Shown piece after piece: positions 36,460 through 50,200 of a DNA stretch of 64,000 nt. The stretch covers positions 3,162,001 through 3,226,000 of the forward strand of contig NC_135144.1 of NCBI RefSeq assembly GCF_051014445.1, in the 5' to 3' direction. The notes under the pieces were generated by a model. The model was not told the DNA's origin. It saw only the letters and a program-made list of their open reading frames with translations, and did not search any database. The position numbers were made by a program, and so were the translations under genes. The DNA comes from Colletes latitarsis (taxonomy: Eukaryota > Arthropoda > Insecta > Hymenoptera > Colletidae). The first letter of the stretch is position 1. Each line of letters starts with the position of its first letter.

Positions 36460-37780
36460 CATGAGCCAGATGCGGGCATAACCCAGACCTAACCCAGACC
36501 TAACCAGTGTTATCCTTTAAAATGTGGATCGAAACCAGGTTTAATTGACTGTTTCAATGTGGTACAACATTAGTACGTGATACAAACCCGAAAATTCCCA
36601 GGATCTGGCCAACAACTATGCGAAGAAGGCAAAATCATGAGCCAGATGCGGGCATAACCCAGACCTAACCCAGACCTAACCAGTGTTATCCTTTAAAATG
36701 TGGATCGAAACCAGGTTTAATTGACTGTTTCAATGTGGTACCACATTACTACGTGATTCAAACCCGAAAAAACCCAGGATCTGGCCAACAAGTTTGCGAA
36801 GAAAGCAAAATCATGAGCCAGATGCGGGCATAACCCAGACCTAACCCAGACCTAACCGGTGTTACCGACTAAAATATTGGTCGGAACCAGGATTAATTGT
36901 CTGTTTCATTGTGGTACCACATAACTACGTTATTGAAACCAGAGGAAACCAAGGATCCGGCCAACAAAAATGCGGAAAAGGCAAAATCATGCGTCAGATG
37001 CTGGCATAACCCAGACCTAACCCAGACCTAACCGGTGTTACCGACTAAAATACTGACCTAATCCAGGTTTAATTTTCTGTTACTGTGTGGTACCACATTA
37101 CTACGTGATACAAACCCGAAAAAGCCCTGGATCTGGCCAACAACTATGCGAAGAAGCCAAATCATGAGCCAGATGCGGGCATAACCCAGACCTAACCCAG
37201 ACCTAACCAGTGTTATCCTTTAAAATGTGTATCGAAACCAGGTTTAATTGACTGTTTCAATGTGGTACCACATTACTACGTGATTCAAACCCGAAAAAGC
37301 CCAGGATCTGGCCAACAACTATGCGAAGAAGGCAAAATCATGAGCCAGATGCGGGCATAACCCAGACCTAACCCAGACCTAACCAGTGTTATCCTTTAAA
37401 ATGTGGATCGAAACCAGGTTTAATTGACTGTTTCTATGTGGTACCACATTACTACGTGATTCAAACCCGAAAAAGCCCAGGATCTGGCCAACAACTATGC
37501 GAAGAAGGCAAAATCATGAGTCAGATGCGGGCATAACCCAGACCTAACCCAGACCTAACCAGTGTTATCCTTTAAAATGTGGATCGAAACCAGGTTTAAT
37601 TGACTGTTTCAATGTGGTACCACATTACTACGTGATACAAACCCGAAAATTCCCAGGATCTGGCCAACAACTATCCGAAGAAGGCAAAATCATGAGCCAG
37701 ATGCGGGCATAACCAAGACCTAACCCAGACCTAACCGGTGTTACCGACTAAAATATTGGTCGGAACCAGGTTTAATTGTC
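36460..37780 (+). repeat. 7.5-monomer duplication, copy 1
   Basis: This stretch matches 42,267-43,587 at an offset of 5,807 (33 monomers less 1 bp). Shared rare variants are ACGTTATTGAAACCAGAGG (36,927 and 42,734) and CTATCCGAAG (37,671 and 43,478). The match breaks where TTTCAGTGAAG here becomes TTTCCTGGAAG in the other copy. Confidence 0.75.
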
Positions 37781-38399
37781 TGTTTCAGTGAAGTGTCACA
37801 TTACTACGTGTTTCAAACCAGAGAAAACCATGGATCTGGCCAACAAGAATGCGGAAAAGGCAAAATCATGAGCCAGATGGGGGCACAACCCAGACCTAAC
37901 CCAGACCTATCCTGTGTTATCCATTAAAATATTGATCGAAACCAGGTTTAATTGTCTGTTTCATTGTGGTATCACATAACTACGTGATTCAAACCAGAGA
38001 AAACCAAGGATCCGGCCAACAAGAATGCGGAAAAGGCAAAATCATGAGTCAGATGCTGGCATAACCCAGACCTAACCCAGACCTAACCGGTGTTACCGAC
38101 TAAAATACTGACCTAATCCAGGTTTAATTGACTGTTTCAATGTGGTACCACATTACTACCTGATTCAAACCCTAAAAAACCCAGGATCTGGCCAACAAGT
38201 ATGCGAAGAAGGCAAAATCAAGAGCCAGATGCGGGCATAACCCAGACCTAACCCAGACCTAACCGGTGTTATCCTCTAAAATATTGATCGAAACCAGGTT
38301 TAGTTGTCTGTTCCAGTGTGGCTCCACATTACTACGTGATTCAAACCAGAGAAAACCAAGGATCTGTCCAGCAAGTGTTCGAAGAAGGCAAAATCATGA

Positions 38400-40548
38400 G
38401 CCAGATGCTGGCATAACCCAGACCTTACCCAGACTTAACCGGTTTTATCCTCTAAAATGTGGATCGAAACCAGGATTAATTGACTGTTTCAATGTGGTAC
38501 CACATTACTACGTGATTCAAATCCAAAAAAACCCAGGATATGGCCAACAACTATGCGAAGAAGGCAAAATCATGAGCCAGATGAGGGCATAACCCAGACC
38601 TTACCCAGACCTAACCGGTTTTTATCCTCTAAAATATTGATCGAAACCAGGTTTAGTTGTCTGTTCCAGTGTGGCTCCACATTACTACGTGATTCAAACC
38701 AGAGAAAACCAAGGATCTGTCCAGCAAGTGTTCGAAGAAGGCAAAATCATGAGCCAGATGCGGGCATAACCCAGACCTTACCCAGACCTAACCGGTTTTT
38801 ATCCTCTAAAATATTGATCGAATCCAGGTTTAATTGACTGTTACTGTGTGGTACCACATTACTACGTGATACACACCCGAAAATACCCAGAATCTGGCCA
38901 ACAACTATGCGAAGAAGGCAAAATCATGAGCCAGATGCTGGCATAACCCAGACCTAGCCCAGACCTAACCAGTGTTATCCTTCAAAATGTGGATCGAAAC
39001 CAGGTTTAATTGACTGATTCAATGTGGTACCACATTACTACGTGATTCAAACCCGAAAAAACCCAGGATCTGGCCAACAAGTTTGCGAAGTAAGCAAAAT
39101 CATGAGCCAGATGTGGGCATAACCCAGACCTAACCCAGACCTAACCGGTGTTACCGACTAAAATATTAGTCGGAACCAGGCTTAATTGTCTGTTTCAGTG
39201 AGGTGTCACATTACTGCGTGTTTCAAACCAGAGAAAACCAAGGGTCTGGCCAACAAAAATGCGGAAAAGGCAAAATCATGCGTCAGATGCTGGCATAACC
39301 CAGACCTAACCCAGACCTAACCGGTGTTACCGACTAAAATACTGACCGAATCCAGGTTTAATTGCCTGTTACTTTGTGGTACCACATTACTACGTTATTC
39401 AAACCCGGAAATTCCCAGGATCTGACCAACAAGTATGCGAAGAAGGCAAAATCATGAGCCAGATGCGGGCATAACCCAGACCTAACCCACACCTAACCGG
39501 TGTTATCCTGTAAAATATTGATCGAAACCTGGTTTAATTGTCTGTTTCATTGTGGTACCACATTACTACGTGATTGAAACCAGAGAAAACCAAGGATCCG
39601 GCCAACAAGAATGCGGAAAAGGCAAAATCATGAGCCAGATGCGGGCATAACCCACACCTAACCCAGACCTAACCGGTGTTACCGACTAAAATACTGACCG
39701 AATCCAGGTTTAATTGACTTTTACTGTGTGGTACCACATTACTACGTTATTCAAACCCGGAAATTCCCAGGATCTGACCAACAAGTATGCGAAGAAGGCA
39801 AAATAATGAGCCAGATGCTGGCATAACCGAGACCTAACCCAAACCTAACCGGTGTTATCCTCTAAAATATTGATCGAATCCAGGTTTAGTTGACTGTTAC
39901 TGTGTGGTACCACATTACTACGTGATACAAACCCGAAAATTCCCAGGATCTGGCCAACAACTATGCGAAGAAGGCAAAATCATGAGCCAGATGCGGGCAT
40001 AACCCAGACCTAACCCAGACCTAACCGGTGTTACCGACTAAAATATTGGTCGGAACCAGGTTTAATTGTCTGTTTCAGTGAAGTGTCACATTACTACGTG
40101 TTTCAAACCAGAGAAAACCATGGATCTGGCCAACAAGAATGCGGAAAAGGCAAAATCATGAGCCAGATGGGGGCACAACCCAGACCTAACCCAGACCTAA
40201 CCTGTGTTATCCTTTAAAATATTGATCGAAACCAGGTTTAATTGTCTGTTTCATTGTGGTACCACATAACAACGTGATTGAAACCAGAGAAAACCAAGGA
40301 TCCGGCCAACAAGAATGCGGAAAAGGCAAAATCATGAGTCAGATGCTGGCATAACCCAGACCTAACCCAGACCTAACCGGTGTTACCGACTAAAATACTG
40401 GCCGAATCCAGGTTTAATTGTCTGTTACTGTGTGGTACCACATTACTACGTGATACAAACCCGAAAACTCCCAGGATCTGGCCAACAACTATGCGAAGAA
40501 GGCAAAATCATGAGCCAGATGCGGGCATAACCCAGACCTAACCCAGAC
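38400..40548 (+). repeat. Third copy of the end of block B
   Basis: This stretch matches 32,076-34,224 at an offset of 6,324, and so also corresponds to about 10.25-12.05 kb. Shared markers are AACCAGGATTAATTG, ACACACCCG, the perfect 8-bp-arm stem (39,154), CCAAGGGTCTGG, GTTTGCGAAGTAAGC and CATAACAACG (40,265). At its left end (38,266-38,385) it is joined to a monomer of the GTGTGGCTCC type in an order not seen elsewhere. Confidence 0.8.
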
Positions 40549-42266
40549 GTAACCGGTGTTACCGACTAAAATACTGACCTAATCCAGGTTTAATTTTCTG
40601 TTACTGTGTGGTACCACATTACTACGTGATACAAACCCGAAAAAGCCCAGGATCTGGCCAACAACTATGCGAAGAAGCCAAATCATGAGCCAGATGCGGG
40701 CATAACCCAGACCTAACCCAGACCTAACCAGTGTTATCCTTTAAAATGTGGATCGAAACCAGGTTTAATTGACTGTTTCAATGTGGTACCACATTGCTAC
40801 GTGATTCAAACCCGAAAAAACCCAGGATCTGGCCAACAAGTTTGCGAAGAAAGCAAAATCATGAGCCAGATGCGGGCATAACCGAGACCTAACCCAAACC
40901 TAACCGGTGTTATCCTCTAAAATATTGATCGAATCCAGGTTTAGTTGACTGTGACTGTGTGGTACCACATTACTACGTGATACAAACCCGAAAATTCCCA
41001 GGATCTGGCCAACAACTATGCGAAGAAGGCAAAATCATGAGCCAGATGCGGGCATAACCCAGACCTAACCCAGACCTAACCGGTTTTACCGACAAAAACA
41101 TTGGTCGGAACCAGGTTTAATTGTCTGTTTCAGTGAAGTGTCACATTACTACGTGTTTCAAACCAGAGAGAACCATGGATCTGGCCAACAAGAATGCGGA
41201 AAAGGCAAAATCATGAGCCAGATGGGGGCATAACCCAGACCTAACCCAGACCTAACCTGTGTTATCCATTAAAATATTGATCGAAACCAGGTTTAATTGA
41301 CTGTTTCATTGTGGTACCACATAACTACGTGATTGAAACCAGAGAAAACCAAGGATCCGGCCAACAAGAATGCGGAAAAGGCAAAATCATGAGTCAGATG
41401 CTGGCATAACCCAGACCTAATCCAGACCTAACCGGTGTTACCGACTAAAATACTGGCCGAATCCAGGTTTAATTGTCTGTTACTGTGTGGTACCACATTA
41501 CTACGTGATACAAACCCGAAAACTCCCAGGATCTGGCCAACAACTATGCGAAGAAGGCAAAATCATGAGCCAGATGCGGGCATAACCCAGACCTAACCCA
41601 GACCTAACCAGTGTTATCCTTTAAAATGTGGATCGAAACCAGGTTTAATTGACTGTTTCAATGTGGTACCACATTACTACGTGATTCAAACCCGAAAAAA
41701 CGCAGGATCTGGCCAACAAGTTTGCGAAGAAAGCAAAATCATGAGCCAGATGCGGGCATAACCCAGACCTAACCCAGACCTAACCGGTGTTACCGACTAA
41801 AATATTGGTCGGAACCAGGTTTAATTGTCTGTTTCATTGTGGTACCACATAACTACGTGATTGAAACCAGAGGAAACCAAGGATCCGCCCAACAAAAATG
41901 CGGAAAAGGCAAAATCATGCGTCAGATGCTGGCATAACCCAGACCTAACCCAGACCTAACCGGTGTTACCGACTAAAATACTGACCTAATCGAGGTTTAG
42001 TTTTCTGTTACTGTGTGGTACCACATTACTACGTGATACAAACCCGAAAAAGCCCAGGATCTGGCCAACAACTATGCGAAGAAGCCAAATCATGAGCCAG
42101 ATGCGGGCATAACCCAGACCTAACCCAGACCTAACCAGTGTTATCCTTTAAAATGTGGATCGAAACCAGGTTTAATTGACTGTTTCAATGTGGTACCACA
42201 TTACTACGTGATTCAAACCCGAAAAAGCCCAGGATCTGGCCAACAACTATGCGAAGAAGGCAAAAT
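40549..42266 (+). repeat. Satellite monomers of mixed type
   Basis: Only satellite is present. The order resembles 39.8-41.5 kb repeated at a lower fidelity, with CCGAGACCTAACCCAAACC at about 40,885 recalling 39,830. One monomer at about 41,085-41,105 has GGTTTTACCGACAAAAACATTGG, which weakens the usual stem. Another, at about 41,991, has TCGAGGTTTAG in place of TCCAGGTTTAA. Confidence 0.65.
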
Positions 42267-43599
42267 CATGAGCCAGATGCGGGCATAACCCAGACCTAAC
42301 CCAGACCTAACCAGTGTTATCCTTTAAAATGTGGATCGAAACCAGGTTTAATTGACTGTTTCAATGTGGTACAACATTAGTACGTGATACAAACCCGAAA
42401 ATTCCCAGGATCTGGCCAACAACTATGCGAAGAAGGCAAAATCATGAGCCAGATGCGGGCATAACCCAGACCTAACCCAGACCTAACCAGTGTTATCCTT
42501 TAAAATGTGGATCGAAACCAGGTTTAATTGACTGTTTCAATGTGGTACCACATTACTACGTGATTCAAACCCGAAAAAACCCAGGATCTGGCCAACAAGT
42601 TTGCGAAGAAAGCAAAATCATGAGCCACATGCGGGCATAACCCAGACCTAACCCAGACCTAACCGGTGTTACCGACTAAAATATTGGTCGGAACCAGGAT
42701 TAATTGTCTGTTTCATTGTGGTACCACATAACTACGTTATTGAAACCAGAGGAAACCAAGGATCCGGCCAACAAAAATGCGGAAAAGGCAAAATCATGCG
42801 TCAGATGCTGGCATAACCCAGACCTAACCCAGACCTAACCGGTGTTACCGACTAAAATACTGACCTAATCCAGGTTTAATTTTCTGTTACTGTGTGGTAC
42901 CACATTACTACGTGATACAAACCCGAAAAAGCCCAGGATCTGGCCAACAACTATGCGACGAAGCCAAATCATGAGCCAGATGCGGGCATAACCCAGACCT
43001 AACCCAGACCTAACCAGTGTTATCCTTTAAAATGTGGATCGAAACCAGGTTTAATTGACTGTTTCAATGTGGTACCACATTACTACGTGATTCAAACCCG
43101 AAAAAGCCCAGGATCTGGCCAACAACTATGCGAAGAATGCAAAATCATGAGCCAGATGCGGGCATAACCCAGACCTAACCCAGACCTAACCAGTGTTATC
43201 CTTTAAAATGTGGATCGAAACCAGGTTTAATTGACTGTTTCAATGTGGTACCACATTACTACGTGATTCAAACCCGAAAAAGCCCAGGATCTGGCCAACA
43301 ACTATGCGAAGAAGGCAAAATCATGAGCCAGATGCGGGCATAACCCAGACCTAACCCAGACCTAACCAGTGTTATCCTTTAAAATGTGGATCGAAACCAG
43401 GTTTAATTGACTGTTTCAATGTGGTACCACATTACTACGTGATACAAACCCGAAAATTCCCAGGATCTGGCCAACAACTATCCGAAGAAGGCAAAATCAT
43501 GAGCCAGATGCGGGCATAACCCAGACCTAACCCAGACCTAACCGGTGTTACCGACTAAAATAATGGTCGGAACCAGGTTTAATTGTCTGTTTCCTGGAA

Positions 43600-44770
43600 G
43601 TGTCACATTACTACGTGTTTCAAACCAGAGAAAACCATGGATCTGGCCAACAAGAATGCGGAAAAGGCAAAATCATGAGCCAGATGGGGGCACAACCCAG
43701 ACCTAACCCAGACCTAACCTGTGTTATCTTTTAAAATATTGATCGAAACCAGGTTTAATTGTCTGTTTCATTGTGGTACCACATAACTACGTGATTGAAA
43801 CCAGAGAAAACCAAGGATCCGGCCAACAAGAATGCGGAAAAGGCAAAATCATGAGTCAGATGCTGGCATAACCCAGACCTAACCCAGACCTAACCGGTGT
43901 TACCGACTAAAATACTGGCCGAATCCAGGTTTAATTGTCTGTTACTGTGTGGTACCACATTACTACGTGATACAAGCCCGAAAACTCCCAGGATCTGGCC
44001 AACAACTATGCGAAGAAGGCAAAATCATGAGCCAGATGCGGGCATAACCCAGACCTAACCCAGACCTAACCGGTGTTACCGACTAAAATACTGACCGAAT
44101 CCAGGTTTAATTTTCTGTTACTGTGTGGTACCACATTACTACGTGATACAAACCCGAAAAAGCCCAGGATCTGGCCAACAACTATGCGAAGAAGCCAAAT
44201 CATGAGCCAGATGCGGGCATAACCCAGACCTAACCCAGACCTAACCAGTGTTATCCTTTAAAATGTGGATCGAAACCAGGTTTAATTGACAGTTTCAATG
44301 TGGTACCACATTACTACGTGATTCAAACCCGAAAAAACCCAGGATCTGGCCAACAAGTTTGCGAAGAAAGCAAAATCATGAGCCAGATGCGGGCATAACC
44401 CAGACCTAACCCTGACCTAACCGGTGTTACCGACTAAAATAATGGTCGGAACCAGGTTTAATTGTCTGTTTCATTGTGGTACCACATAACTACGTGATTC
44501 AAACCAGAGGAAACCAAGGATCCGGCCAACAAAAATGCGGGAAAGGCAAAATCATGCGTCAGATGCTGGCATAACCCAGACCTAACCCAGACCTAACCGG
44601 TGTTATCCTTTAAAATGTGGATCGAAACCAGGTTTAATTGACTGTTTCAATGTGGTACCACATTACTACGTGATTCAAACCCGAAAAAACCCAGGATCTG
44701 GCCAACAAGTTTGCGAAGAAAGCAAAATCATGAGCCAGATGCGGGCATAACCCAGACCTAACCCAGACCT
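43600..44770 (+). repeat. 7-monomer higher-order unit (1,231 bp), copy 1
   Basis: This stretch is followed by 44,831-46,000 with a period of 1,231 bp (7 x 176 less 1). Shared markers are CCATGGATCTGG, GGGGGCACAACCC, GATTGAAACCAGAG, ATACTGGCCG, the GCCAAATC 1-bp deletion, GACAGTTTCAATG and TAATGGTCGG (44,440 and 45,671). TAATGGTCGG also occurs at 43,561, one full unit plus about two monomers upstream, so the unit has older partial relatives. Confidence 0.75.
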
Positions 44771-44830
44771 AACCGGTGTTACCGACTAAAATATTGGTCG
44801 AAACCAGGTTTAATTGTCTGTTTCAGTGAA

Positions 44831-46000
44831 GTGTCACATTACTACGTGTTTCAAACCAGAGAAAACCATGGATCTGGCCAACAAGAATGCGGAAAAGGCA
44901 AAATCATGAGCCAGATGGGGGCACAACCCAGACCTAACCCAGACCTAACCTGTGTTATCCTTTAAAATATTGATCGAAACCAGGTTTAATTGTCTGTTTC
45001 ATTGTGGTACCACATAACTACGTGATTGAAACCAGAGAAAACCAAGGATCCGGCCAACAAGAATGCGGAAAAGGCAAAATCATGAGTCAGATGCTGGCAT
45101 AACCCAGACCTAACCCAGACCTAACCGGTGTTACCGACTAAAATACTGGCCGAATCCAGGTTTAATTGTCTGTTACTGTGTGGTACCACATTACTACGTG
45201 ATACAAACCCGAAAACTCCCAGGATCTGGCCAACAACTATGCGAAGAAGGCAAAATCATGAGCCAGATGCGGGCATAACCCAGACCTAACCCAGACCTAA
45301 CCGGTGTTACCGACTAAAATACTGACCTAATCCAGGTTTAATTTTCTGTTACTGTGTGGTACCACATTACTACGTGATACAAACCCGAAAAAGCCCAGGA
45401 TCTGGCCAACAACTATGCGAAGAAGCCAAATCATGAGCCAGATGCGGGCATAACCCAGACCTAACCCAGACCTAACCAGTGTTATCCTTTAAAATGTGGA
45501 TCGAAACCAGGTTTAATTGACAGTTTCAATGTAGTACCACATTACTACGTGATTCAAACCCGAAAAAGCCCAAGATCTGGCCAACAAGTTTGCGAAGAAA
45601 GCAAAATCATGAGCCAGATGCGGGCATAACCCAGACCTAACCCAGACCTAACCGGTGTTACCGACTAAAATAATGGTCGGAACCAGGTTTAATTGTCTGT
45701 TTCATTGTGGTACCACATAACTACGTGATTCAAACCAGAGGAAACCAAGGATCCGGCCAACAAAAATGCGGAAAAGGCAAAATCATGCGTCAGATGCTGG
45801 CATAACCCAGACCTGACCCAGACCTAACCGGTGTTATCCTTTAAAATGTGGATCGAAACCAGGTTTAATTGACTGTTTCAATGTGGTACCACATTACTAC
45901 GTGATTCAAACCCGAAAAAACCCAGGATCTGGCCAACAAGTTTGCGAAGAAAGCAAAATCATGAGCCAGATGCGGGCATAACCCAGACCTATCCCAGACC
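44831..46000 (+). repeat. 7-monomer higher-order unit (1,231 bp), copy 2
   Basis: This is the second tandem copy. It differs from copy 1 by a few bases, such as GTAGTACCACATT near 45,532, which breaks the GGTACC palindrome, GCCCAAGATCTGG near 45,568 and CCTGACCCAG near 45,812. The match ends near 45,990, where CCTATCCCAG appears. Confidence 0.75.
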
Positions 46001-46136
46001 TAACCAGTGTTATCCTTTAAAATGTGGATCGAAACCAGGTTTAATTGACTGTTTCAATGTGGTACCACATTACTACGTGATTCAAACCCGAAAAAACCCA
46101 GGATCTGGCCAACAAGTTGGCGAAGAAAGCAAAATC

Positions 46137-46312
46137 ATGAGCCAGATGCGGGCATAACCCAGACCTAACCCAGACCTAACCGGTGTTACCGACTAAAATA
46201 TTGGTCGGAACCAGGTTTAATTGTCTGTTTCATTGTGGTACCACATAACTACGTGATTCAAACCCGAAAAAACCCAGGATCTGGCCAACAAGTTTGCGAA
46301 GAAAGCAAAATC
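46137..46312 (+). repeat. Recombinant monomer
   Basis: The first part has the stem type with TTTCATTGTGGTACCACATAACTACG, which elsewhere is nearly always followed by TGATTGAAACCAGAG or TGATTCAAACCAGAG. Here it is followed by TGATTCAAACCCGAAAAAACCC and CAAGTTTGCG from the other major tail class. The region around it matches 48.9-49.4 kb with exactly one extra monomer here (offset 2,989 before, 2,813 after). Unequal exchange inside the ACTACGTGATT segment would both add the monomer and create the chimera. Confidence 0.7.
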
Positions 46313-47669
46313 ATGAGCCAGATGCGGGCATAACCCAGACCTAACCCAGACCTAACCGGTGTTACCGACTAAAATATTGGTCGGAACCAGGTTTAATTGT
46401 CTGTTTCATTGTGGTACCACATAACTACGTGATTGAAACCAGAGGAAACCAAGGATCCGGCCAACAAAAATGCGGAAAAGGCAAAATCATGCTTCAGATG
46501 CTGGCATAACCCAGACCTAACCCAGACCTAACCGGTGTTACCGACTAAAATACTGACCTAATCCAGGTTTTATTTTCTGTTACTGTGTGGTACCACATTA
46601 CTACGTGATACAAACCCGAAAAAGCCCAGGATCTGGCCAACAACTATGCGAAGAAGCCAAATCATGAGCCAGATGCGGGCACAACCCAGACCTAACCCAG
46701 ACCTAACCAGTGTTATCCTTTAAAATGTGGATCGAAACCAGGTTTAATTGACTGTTTCAATGTGGTACCACATTACTACGTTATTCAAACCCGAAAAAAC
46801 CCAGGATCTGGCCAACAAGTATGCGAAGAAAGCAAAATCATGAGCCAGATGCGGGCATAACCCAGACCTAACCCACACCTAACCGGTGTTATCCTCTAAA
46901 ATATTGATCGAAACCAGGTTTAATTGTCTGTTTCATTGTGGTACCACATGACTACGTGATTGAAACCAGAGAAAACCAAGGATCCGGCCAACAAGAATGC
47001 GGAAAAGGCAAAATCATGAGCCAGATGCGGGCATAACCCACACCTAACCCAGATCTAACCGGTGTTACCGACTAAAATACTGACCGAATCCAGGTTTAAT
47101 TGACTTTTACTGTGTGGTACCACATTACTACGTTATTCAAACCCGGAAATTCCCAGGATCTGACCAACAAGTATGCGAAGAAGGCAAAATCATGAGCCAG
47201 ATGCGGGCATAACCCAGACCTAACCCAGACCTAACCGGTTTTACCGACTAAAATATTGGTCGGAACCAGGTTTAATTGTCTGTTTCAGTGAAGTGTCACA
47301 TTACTACGTGTTTCAAACCAGAGAAAACCATGGATCTGGCCAACAAGAATGCGGAAAAGGCAAAATCATGAGCCAGATGCGGGCATAACCCAGACCTAAC
47401 CCAGACCTAACCTGTGTTATCCTTTAAAATATTGATCGAAACCAGGTTTAATTGTCTGTTTCATTGTGGTACCACATAACTACGTGATTGAAACCAGAGA
47501 AAACCAAGGATCCGGCCAACAAGAATGCGGAAAAGGCAAAATCATGAGTCAGATGCTGGCATAACCCAGACCTAACCCAGACCTAACCGGTGTTACCGAC
47601 TAAAATACTGGCCGAAACCAGGTTTAATTGTCTGTTACTGTGTGGTACCACATTACTACGTGATACAAA

Positions 47670-50200
47670 CCCGAAAACTCCCAGGATCTGGCCAACAACT
47701 ATGCGAAGAATGCAAAATCATGAGCCAGATGCGGGCATAACCCAGACCTAACCCAGACCTAACCAGTGTTAACCTTTAAAATGTGGATCGAAACCAGGTT
47801 TAATTGACTGTTTCAATGTGGTACCACATTACTACGTGATTCAAACCCGAAAAAACCCAGGATCTGGCCAACAAGTTTGCGAAGAAAGCAAAATCATGAG
47901 CCAGATGCGGGCATAACCCAGACCTAACCCAGACCTAACCGGTGTTACCGACTAAAATATTGGTCGGAACCAGGTTTAATTGTCTGTTTCATTGTGGTAC
48001 CACATAACTACGTGATTGAAACCAGAGGAAACCAAGGATCCGGCCAACAAAAATGCGGAAAAGGCAAAATCATGCGTCAGATGCTGGCATAACCCAGACC
48101 TAACCCAGACCTAACCGGTGTTACCGACTAAAATACTGACCTAATCCAGGTTTAATTTTCTGTTACTGTGTGGTACCACATTACTACGTGATACAAACCC
48201 GAAAAAACCCAGGATCTGGCCAACAACTATGCGAAGAAGCCAAATCATGAGCCAGATGCGGGCATAACCCAGACCTAACCCAGACCTAACCAGTGTTATC
48301 CTTTAAAATGTGGATCGAAACCAGGTTTAATTCACTGTTTCAATGTGGTACAACATTAGTACGTGATACAAACCCGAAAATTCCCAGGATCTGGCCAACA
48401 ACTATGCGAAGAAGGCAAAATCATGAGCCAGATGCGGGCATAACCCAGACCTAACCCAGACCTAACCGGTGTTATTCTCTAGAATATTGATCGAAACCAG
48501 GTTTAATTGTCTGTTTCATTGTGGTACCACATTACTACGTGATACAAACCCGAAAAAGCCCAGGATCTGGCCAACAACTATGCGAAGAAGCCAAATCATG
48601 AGCCAGATGCGGGCATAACCCAGACCTAACCCAGACCTAACCAGTGTTATCCTTTAAAATGTGGATCGAAACCAGGTTTAATTGACTGTTTCAATGTGGT
48701 ACCACATTACTACGTGATTCAAACCCGAAAAAGCCCAGGATCTGGCCAACAACTATGCGAAGAAGGCAAAATCATGAGCCAGATGCGGGCATAACCCAGA
48801 CCTAACGCAGACCTAACCAGTGTTATCCTTTAAAATGTGGATCGAAACCAGGTTTAATTGACTGTTTCAATGTGGTACAACATTAGTACGTGATACAAAC
48901 CCGAAAATTCCCAGGATCTGGCCAACAACTATGCGAAGAAGGCAAAATCATGAGCCAGATGCGGGCATAACCCAGACCTAACCCAGACCTAACCAGTGTT
49001 ATCCTTTAAAATGTGTATCGAAACCAGGTTTAATTGACTGTTTCAATGTGGTACCACATTACTACGTGATTCAAACCCGAAAAAACCCAGGATCTGGCCA
49101 ACAAGTTGGCGAAGAAAGCAAAATCATGAGCCAGATGCGGGCATAACCCAGACCTAACCCAGACCTAACCGGTGTTACCGACTAAAATATTGGTCGGATC
49201 CAGGTTTAATTGTCTGTTTCATTGTGGTACCACATAACTACGTGATTGAAACCAGAGGAAACCAAGGATCCGGCCAACAAAAATGCGGAAAAGGCAAAAT
49301 CATGCTTCAGATGCTGGCATAACCCAGACCTAACCCAGACCTAACCGGTGTTACCGACTAAAATACTGACCTAATCCAGGTTTAATTTTCTGTTACTGTG
49401 TGGTACCACATTACTACGTGATACAAACCCGAAAAAGCCCAGGATCTGGCCAACAACTATGCGAAGAAGCCAAATCATGAGCCAGATGCGGGCATAACCC
49501 AGACCTAACCCAGACATAACCAGTGTTATCCTTTAAAATGTGGATCGAAACCAGGTTTAATTGACTGTTTCAATGTGGTACAACATTAGTACGTGATACA
49601 AACCCGAAAATTCCCAGGATCTGGCCAACAACTATGCGAAGAAGGCAAAATCATGAGCCAGATGCGGGCATAACCCAGACCTAACCCAGACCTAACCAGT
49701 GTTATCCTTTAAAATGTGGATCGAAACCAGGTTTAATTGACTGTTTCAATGTGGTACCACATTACTACGTGATTCAAACCCGAAAAAACCCAGGATCTGG
49801 CCAACAAGTTTGAGAAGAAAGCAAAATCATGAGCCAGATGCGGGCATAACCCAGACCTAACCCACACCTAACCGGTGTTATTCTCTAGAATATTGATCGA
49901 AACCAGGTTTAATTGTCTGTTTCATTGTGGTACCACATTACTACGTGATACAAACCCGAAAAAGCCCAGGATCTGGCCAACAACTATGCGAAGAAGCCAA
50001 ATCATGAGCCAGATGCGGGCATAACCCAGACCTAACCCAGACCTAACCAGTGTTATCCTTTAAAATGTGAATCGAAACCAGGTTTAACTGACTGTTTCAA
50101 TGTGGTACCACATTACTACGTGATTCAAACCCGAAAAAGCCCAGGATCTGGCCAACAACTATGCGAAGAAGGCAAAATCATGAGCCAGATGCGGGCATAA
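47670..50200 (+). repeat. 2.5-kb duplication in the right half, copy 1
   Basis: This stretch matches 60,683-63,213 at a constant offset of 13,013 bp. Both copies hold two TTATTCTCTAGAATATTG monomers 1,406 bp apart (48,471 and 49,877; 61,484 and 62,890), ATGCTTCAG and TAACGCAG. Differences include ATGCGTCAG here at about 48,073 against ATGCTTCAG at 61,085, and TTTAACTGACTG here at 50,083 against TTTAATTGACTG. Constant offset over 2.5 kb means no monomer gain or loss since duplication. Confidence 0.8.
48471..49876 (+). repeat. 8-monomer higher-order unit (1,406 bp)
   Basis: The unit runs from one TTATTCTCTAG monomer to the next. The order is: TTATTCTCTAG; ATCCTTTAAAATGTGG with intact palindrome; the TAACGCAG monomer with TACAACATTAG; ATCCTTTAAAATGTGG with intact palindrome; the CCGAC...GTCGG stem; the CTGACCTAATCC monomer headed by ATGCTTCAG; TACAACATTAG; ATCCTTTAAAATGTGG with intact palindrome. 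The same eight in the same order lie at 61,484-62,889. Intact and broken palindromes interchange regularly in this unit. Confidence 0.75.

Noticed and set aside
36460..37780. Reading all of 34-47 kb as one regular higher-order array
   Set aside because: Offsets of 1,231, 1,572, 5,807 and 6,324 bp coexist and matches stop abruptly, so no single period fits this interval.
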